A program made the position numbers and the translations under genes. Under the pieces are notes generated by a model. The model was not told the origin of the DNA, searched no databases, and was given only the letters and a program-made list of their open reading frames with translations. From Reticulitermes speratus (Eukaryota > Arthropoda > Insecta > Blattodea > Rhinotermitidae), in NCBI GenBank assembly GCA_021186555.1, contig JAJKFL010000003.1, positions 33,096,908-33,160,907 on the forward strand: a DNA stretch of 64,000 nt, read 5' to 3'. Shown here piece by piece: positions 57,228 to 64,000 of this stretch (positions are counted from its first letter, which is position 1; each line of letters begins with the position of its first letter).

Positions 57228-58009
57228 CATAAATTACACCTTAGGAAAAAAGCTATAATCCTACAGACTAATTTATTTTTCACACACAATTTTCCACGAC
57301 ATAGGATTTCCAGAATTTCTGTTCTTCATTTCTGTTTTTATCGTTCTTTATGTCCGTGCTCTCTGTTTCATTTTAGATATTTATTGCATTTTCAGGAAAG
57401 TTATATAAAAAAGAAACCTCTGATAGCTGACTGTTATGGCATATCGTGTAGGCAACATAAATATGGAGAGGCAGAAAAGGCCACGTCTTGTTTTTCAGAC
57501 CGCTTGCCCCTGGAACATAGATATCCAAATACACACATAAATATACACATGAATATTATATTATTTGTCTGCCTCGCACTTCCCGTTCGTTCTTTTATTT
57601 TCAGTATTTTTAGTTTTTCGTAGCTCTAGACCGTATGCAGTCATTTCCAATAATCATAGACCTTCAAGTTAGTGCAAGTATTGTACGTATGAATATCTGA
57701 CCTTCAAGAAAATGCTTTCCATTTCACAAGCCCGGGTTTGATGCCTCATTGACCATTCTGATATACCGTTTGCTAAGAGAGGTGTCTAGTAAAGTGTTAA
57801 TTATTACGTTAATTTTAAGCTAATAATGATAATCACGAACCTACACTTGTATTAATGAATATCTGAAACACGGGCAGTACACGTACATGAAGATGAATTT
57901 GAAGTAGGGTGCTGTGGAACTACCAGCAGCAGAACGTATAGGTACGAGTTATGACACAAAAAAAACGAGACTTTTTCTGTAACTATTTCTATTTGACAAA
58001 TTCAGCAAA

Positions 58010-58131
58010 TTAACTACGATCGCCTTCAAAGTAGTTCCCTTCTGAGTTAACACACAGCTGCATACGATGCTGCCAACGTTCAAAGCAATTCTGCATGTCA
58101 TTTTCTGTCAGACTGTTGAGGATCTCCGTCG
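58010..58131 (-). pseudogene. Second mariner-like transposase C-terminal remnant
   Basis: The minus strand reads TEILNSLTENDMQNCFERWQ, then HRMQLCVNSEGNYFEGD and a stop at 58010-58012. A CF..W..R...C....G.YFEGD ending is the standard C-terminus of mariner-family transposases, and this differs from the 18-kb copy, so it is a separate subfamily. The catalytic region is absent and the plus-strand side upstream (58132 onward) does not extend the frame recognisably. The terminal inverted repeat was not identified. Confidence 0.7.
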
Positions 58132-60814
58132 TTTTTTACTTTCACATCTTCTACCGATAAAAAATGGGTAAATGTAAAAGAAAAAAATATTTAAAGCTCA
58201 ACTCTGTATTTTTAAACATCTCGTTTACAGTACAGTCTCGATCTATGTGATTAATAAGGACCGATATAACCTTTAAGAAGTCTGAATCAAGAACGTTGGT
58301 AACCATATACACTTTAAATGCAAAACACCTATGAGGTTGTTATACGTTAAAAATATTAGTAAAGTATCAGACAACCTTAAGGCATAAAAGCATGAATAAA
58401 ATCAAAAACAATTTTTAAACTGTACAACAGCAAATGTAGGAGGCTGTCATGCTATGAAGCCCAAAGTAATCAACCTCACTTAATGAAAGGCAGAGCTTGA
58501 ATGAGCTGAGAATGAACTGCTCTGCAGCAGGAGATTGGGGAAAAGATGTAGCTTTCTCATTTAGATTCGTCGGAACAAGTCACGAAAGCTCGAATCAATG
58601 ATATTAAAACGGATGATCGTATAAGTTGGAAATAACGAACAGTGGAATTTACGAAATTTGAGACTCTACTGCATATTAAATTATGTTACTTTAAAATATT
58701 AAGATTTTTCAGCAATAACGATAATGATCATTATGAGAGTAAAACAATTCGGTAAATAACTAACAACATACTTACAATTTCCATCAATAAACCTTGTCAG
58801 TTACTTATCCTTTAACGCCACGGACTTTACTTGCTGTCATTGACAACTAAAAAGGAGAGCTTATTTCAATAATATAAGAATTTTCAGATACTTATTCACA
58901 CTATATGATATTAGTCCCCATCGTTCAGATAATGCTGACTCTAGATTTAACCGTCTGTTTTACTGGTGTAAGCCTGGTCTCACGTTTTAAGGAAAGCATA
59001 GACAGAAGCATGTTCAGAGTTGGGTAGGGGATAATATTTGGAACTATGAGAAGTAACAGGAGAATGGCGAAATTTATATGATGAGCTTTATGATTTGCAC
59101 TATTCATTGAATGATTAGTGTGTTTAAATAAAAAAAATGAGAAGAATGACCTTGTAGCGCACGTGGATTTGGGAAATAAATACAAAATTTCAGCCAGAAT
59201 ATAAAAAAAAAATATTATTTGGAGAATCTAGATGTAAATAGGAGAATAATAATAATAATAATAATATGTTAAGACCGTAAATTCTTGAATAACTGAGTGA
59301 CTATCAGCTTTCCATGTAGGAATTTACTCTATCGAATTAAAAATTTCCGAGTCAAAGCATTTCATTCTGAAAGGTACTTCAACTTTTCCGTATATCGTAG
59401 ATGGATATTCGTGGATGTAACACCAGTGCCTGAATCATACGAGTTATTTATCTGGAGCTTGGAAACTGCCCAGAAGACGAATGCAATTTAGTAATAAATT
59501 TCAGAATATTTCACTTTGGAAAGCAGACTAATATTTAAAAATATTTCTAACAAAACGACGTCATTTATAGCGCTTGTAATTACGCGTCCTGTGCATTGGT
59601 TGCTGTAGTACTATTGTAGGTTCTTGTTCACTTTCAAATGTGTTAATATGCTGCACTTTATGATATTCATTGGCTATATTTCTTACGGTTTCCTGTCAGT
59701 ATTCTAAGGGAAAACAAATCCTTCAAAAAACTGAATTTCAGGTATATAATGCACTCCATTGTGTTTAAAACAGAACCGTCTTCCCATGGTTAGTTTAGAA
59801 TATCATAAATTGTATGCATCCCCTATGATGTATGTTACCCACACCTGTTTCTTTCAGCTGAATCTACTGTTAGGCGACTAGTATTAGCCTGAACCATCAT
59901 AATTAATTTATTTATCAATGTAACGTAAATTTCATATGAGTCTAATATGTGTTATGAAGTTTCAAAATTTGCATTAAGAAACTGAACTGCCCTTTTAAAG
60001 TAGACCTTACTTTAAAATTCAAAACTTGTATTATGCATTGTTTACAACCAACGACGGGATTACTTTTTCGTGACTGGGAAAATACAGAATATGTAGGAAA
60101 TTAAGAGTGGATTAGAGATGGACCACAGCACAATATTAATATGAGAGAATGTAGAAACGGGGTGTGATTTGAAACACAGAAATGACAACGGAAAAGAAAA
60201 ACTGTATTTTTGTCAGTATTTGAGTTTTGCCTATAGTTGTATTCCTTGTTTTTAGAAGGAAAATTTTGACGATGTAATGGGAAGGGGAACGGAAAGGAGC
60301 ATGATAACGAAAACACGTAGACAAGGATAGACATAATAGGCAGTAGTTCATTTGATGAAGGATGGGAGTGGCTTTCAGTATCAAAGATAAGGAAAGGAGC
60401 CTTGATGATATAAGCCGTCTACAAACCTTACTCCAAAATATCCTCTTGTGTACCATCAATGTGCCTTTTGCCTGTTCTCTTCTTTTGCATGCTAATGCAT
60501 GGTCCATGAGACGCCAAGCAAGCTGACACACCGCAGATTACATCGCAGCCTTCGTTCTTCTGCAGTGCATAAAATACTAAGCATGCTTTCATAAAATTGT
60601 ACCTGAACTGTTCCTGTAAGAAACATGTTGGTATAATCTTCATTAATGCCTTTTATATTACTTTGTTAGTATGCTTACGAAACTTACGTAAATTCAGAAA
60701 TGAAAGAAAACTCTACCTGCACTGCACATATTCTACAAAAGTTGTTCGTATATATATCATGAATGCATATTTTGGGAGTGGAATTGCAATTCCACTTATT
60801 CTTTACATCGGGAG
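58132..60814. other. Unannotated AT-rich DNA
   Basis: An (AAT)n tract lies at 59243-59266. The 131-codon minus frame at 60136-60531 has no recognised domain. Confidence 0.5.
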
Positions 60815-60990
60815 TAGATGGAGATGAGTGACCAGCCTTACGCCCCAGTCACTTACACCCGGAGAAGTCCCCAGACCCTGTCTGGATATTTTGGAGAAGA
60901 GATAAATCTCATGCTCTTGCCGGGAATTGAACAGCACATTGTCCAGCCCGTAGCCTAGTCACTACACCCACTGCGCTATCCCAGCGGCCA
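60815..60990 (-). mobile_element. tRNA-derived SINE, minus strand (family D)
   Basis: On the minus strand the head reads GCCGCTGGGATAGCGCAGTG, an A box, then GGGCTGGACAATGTGCTG and a B box GTTCAATTCCC near 60925. The body carries CCAGACAGGGTCTGGGGAC and TCCGGGTGTAAGTGACTGGG. It is a family distinct from the other SINEs here and occurs once in the window. Confidence 0.75.
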
Positions 60991-63357
60991 TATACAGGTT
61001 AAGTTATTTTTACTTCCGTGACGACAGTCACATTTATGCATTTCAGTAATAGAAAGTATTACAGAGGAATAATGGTAATGATGGTTATGAAATAAATATT
61101 AAACAATACAAATGAATTAATTAATTGCTTTGTTAATTATTTGGTCCGTCTGTTAGCTGTTTATAATATGATTACTGCTGTTCATGGCATTTTTATCCTT
61201 TTTAGTATTTACAGCATAAAAACCTTTCTCCTTCATTTTCTGTTCTGAATAACCCATAATTCTCAGACTCTGAAATAAATTTAGCCTCTAGAAATACTAG
61301 TATGGAAAGTTTGTAATGTGGTGTTTCATGCGAAGTTGAAATGAACGTAATGCCCATGTAAAGGTTGTGTTTTACCTTCTTGAAAATACTTGTATTTTAA
61401 ATTTCTTTATTAGAGCCTTAATCTAATTTGATTATTCTTTAAAAAATTAAAATCTTATATTTAGTTGGAAAAATTATTTCATGAGGAAATTTAATATCAT
61501 ATTGCAATAACGTAGTGTAGCAATATTCCCAAAATTACATCCACCACAGCTACGAAATTCTGCACATATCCAGGTCTTTGTTTTTCAGAATTCGAGCTGT
61601 ACCATCCTTTCATTAAAAGAAGGAAACCGTGCAAATTCAAGGCCTGTCAAATAAAAAATTTCCTTATAAATGACACAAAAGTTTTTACTCGAAATTAATT
61701 TAGGCCCTTCGAATTTCATGTACAAAGTAGGCTACGGTATTTTCCCGTGGCTGATGAGTTGAAGTCAACGTCTCATTTAATTTGATGTTACGGTACTCTG
61801 TTTAAATAACCCACTTCCAATTTCGTCTGAACATTGACGTTGAGGCTTCTGGAATTTCCAACTCTATGCTGAAATATTTTAATTTTTAGATTTAGGTATT
61901 GTACACTAGAAACAAATTCTAAGCATTTCAGTTGAAATACGGCTCCAAACTTGAAAAACATTTTACTTGTTCTTGTTAAAGACTTACGCCTAGAAATATG
62001 GGTGTTGGAGGTCCGACTTCGCAAATATGGCTTTAGATGGAAGTCAAGTGGGAAACCATACTATAGCTGATACCACTTTGCAATCTCTCTCTCCCTCTCC
62101 GTATGCCATAAAGTTAAAACATATTGGCCCCAGCAGCTGTTGGGAATAGCCTTAGCTTTAAGATATGAGATGAAGTAGAGTGCCTAGTGTTAGGGAAAGG
62201 GTTCCTTGTTCGTAATTTCAAGTCCCGTATCTCCAAGTACTCTTCTATATAGTCCCAAATATGAAATGAGTTTCGTAAACTAAGTATATTACATCGGCTA
62301 TTATACACAAGTAAGTCTCATTTGCATAATAAAATTCACAAAATATTTAGTTTGCTGTATTACTTATTTTATGTTGATTGAAATTGCTGAAAAACTGATT
62401 AAAATGTAATAACTTTTTATGTATAATTAAATTATATTCTCGATAGAATGTTATTACACAAATATCGGTGCACAATATTTTTAATAAATTTAGTATTACC
62501 GATGAGAAAAATAATTAAGAAGTACTTGCTTCTAAATTCACGGGAAGTCAGAATTACTTAAAAATAAAGAATATACCGGAATGCATACAAGTGATATATA
62601 AGATACACTTACTGATTTGCTACCAAAGTCTTGTTAATATTTCTGATGAACTATTCATGTTACATGTCTGGCCACATCATCTTCCTTATTTACGAGTACC
62701 AATTATGGAGCTTTTGTTTATCCATTTGTCTCCATCTTCCTGTTGTCTCCTCTCCCCCAGGTGCAATTAATTCTCTCCAGCGTCTCTTCTAAACAGCTCT
62801 TGAAACAAACACTGTCTTCTTTATTCTTGAATGTAGGTATACCTATTTTTAACACAAAAAGAATACTTTTCTTAAAAACAGCTACAATTGCTGCATATTC
62901 TGCTGTTAGAAATACTGAATTAATAAAATTCATCGACCACTCCATAAGTAATAGCTGATTACACATTTCACAAAAGAGCAATACGAATATCGAATAAGGT
63001 TTATTATTAGGCTTATATTATTGTAGCTGCTCTGAATATGTGCTAGATTTTAATATCGTCCAAGAATTTTAAGTCACTTTAATGTTTCAAAGAAAAGAGG
63101 AAAATGATCTTACTGTTACTAACAGGCCTTATTTGGTGCAGTTAGATTTAATCCACTAAGAACAAGGAAATTTATACGATAAGCGACGGGAAGAGATTAA
63201 CGCTATTTGTCAGATAAAATAATGTCTCATTACACGAATGTAAGAAGTGTCCGCTGCTACTCTATTAAATAATCATCTTGTTTGTTCTAAACATAGCACA
63301 ATTTTGTGGTTACCTTCTGCATTACTTGCTGTTTTAAGTTTCGCCTTGTAATATGAC
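60991..63357. other. Unannotated AT-rich DNA
   Basis: Chance-length frames only. No repeat recognised. Confidence 0.5.
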
Positions 63358-63412
63358 AACATGGTTTCGGCTACATGTGCAAACATTATTCTCAAATTCA
63401 CCATCAGAAGAC
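63358..63412 (-). ncRNA. Degenerate hammerhead-like motif
   Basis: Minus strand: CTTCTGATGGTGAATTTGAG, a long loop, then CACATGTAGCCGAAACCATG. CTGATG and CCGAAAC are present but the G8-A9 positions appear deleted. The layout resembles Penelope-type motifs with an extended stem II. Confidence 0.35.
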
Positions 63413-63722
63413 GGTTTCATACGTTTTGCAAAGCTATGTTTTACCACAAGGCGTATTCTATGTGCTAAGAAGTCATAACGACAAAGTGCGCATTGCCCAA
63501 GCGGAGACTTTGTGTACGAATTTCTTCTTTCAAATTTTGTTATATGTGATTTTGACAAATTATTAAGCAGTAGACACTAAACCAAAGTAATTGAGCGTCA
63601 TTAATTATTAAACATATTCCAGAGATTGAATTCCGAAGCTCTTTTTTACAAATCATATTTCGATGTTTATTCCACAGTCCCTGCATTTCACCCACCTTTA
63701 GTCAAGGAATTTTATATTTTTA

Positions 63723-63896
63723 AAGCGAATAACAAAAGTGATTGGAAGACGAGGAAGATGACGTAAGAAGCTACTGAATGACCTTAAGGAAATGAGAGGA
63801 TACTGGAAAGTGAAAGAGGAAGCACTAGATTGCATTCTGTGGAGAAATCGCTTTGTAAGAGGCTATGGAGCTGTCATAAGGCAGACTGCGGATTGA
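63723..63896 (+). pseudogene. Retroelement C-terminal tail remnant
   Basis: The plus strand reads KRITKVIGRRGR, one stop (TGA near 63762), then RKKLLNDLKEMRGYWKVKEE, ALDCILWRNRFVRGYGAVIR, QTAD and a stop at 63894-63896. This matches a C-terminal block (LLDDLKEKRGYWKLKEEALD...LWR.RFGRGYGPVVRQT) that I recall from RT-bearing repeats in cockroach and termite genomes. No RT motif precedes it. It is the strongest lineage hint in the window, though based on recall. Confidence 0.6.
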
Positions 63897-64000
63897 ATCA
63901 TCCAAAAACATCAACGCAATGTAGAATATAACAGCTGCAGCAACTGAAGCAGTTTAAAAATCGCACAGCCTAGGTTTTTTAGGTAGGGCGGAGTAAAATT

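Larger units (their letters stand above)
54794..58009. other. Unannotated AT-rich DNA
   Basis: Includes a small hairpin near 56601-56668 (CCCTGAAGACTGAGGCAAT and its imperfect reverse complement), a purine-rich tract at 56770-56980 and a TGTC microsatellite at 57156-57227. No gene recognised. Confidence 0.5.

Noticed and set aside
57726..57760. AAGCCCGGGTTTGATGCC, possible SINE B box
   Set aside because: Too short, and no body or A box could be matched.
60136..60531. 131-codon minus-strand frame
   Set aside because: Hydrophobic low-information sequence with no recognised domain and an overlapping frame in another phase.

Overview
This window reads as intergenic or intronic DNA from a large, AT-rich, repeat-laden animal genome. 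It has no bacterial features: no operons, no dense ORFs and no Shine-Dalgarno sites. Most open frames are short and cluster on simple repeats or antisense to repeats. The repeat content (D,D34D mariner remnants, a decayed RTE/BovB-like LINE, several unrelated tRNA-derived SINE families, Penelope-type minimal hammerhead motifs) points to an arthropod. The mix looks like a cockroach or termite (Blattodea) to me, but that is recognition from memory, not proof.

Layout. 1-9 kb: SINE copies at 1-238, 4775-4975 and 6621-6886, hammerhead-linked repeats at 868-970 and 3225-3340, and a 233-bp foldback element with a hammerhead motif inside it (7739-7971). 9.9-10.9 kb: a ~1 kb TACA/CATA microsatellite field. 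14-24 kb: a dispersed repeat in two copies (14741-14912 and 22785-22942), a mariner rearranged into a near-perfect palindrome (18219-18982), two copies of a second SINE family (19046-19315, 23990-24300), and a palindrome of two head-to-head hammerhead repeats (22066-22266). 24-34 kb is mostly unrecognised AT-rich DNA with microsatellites.

34-42 kb: a SINE copy; a good hammerhead motif (35951-35986) next to a 41-copy 27-bp minisatellite (36049-37163) with a 162-bp higher-order period; then the broken LINE on the minus strand (37407-39725); a near-canonical hammerhead (40934-40970); and another head-to-head pair (41960-42205). 44.8-45.4 kb is the only stretch that resembles a cellular gene: a promoter-like block (CRE, CCAAT, YY1-like and E2F-like matches) is followed by a well-contexted ATG and a 37-codon open frame ending at a consensus splice donor. 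46-64 kb: further remnants (a pol-tail fragment at 46080-46205, a third head-to-head pair at 51014-51198, a SINE ending in a G12 run, a second mariner C-terminus at 58010-58131, a minus-strand SINE at 60815-60990, and a retroelement C-terminal tail at 63723-63896).

No complete, intact protein-coding gene, rRNA, functional tRNA or CRISPR array is visible. The most unusual themes are the repeated head-to-head arrangement of hammerhead-bearing repeats, the palindromised mariner, and the hierarchical minisatellite whose reading frames stay open only because its period is a multiple of three.
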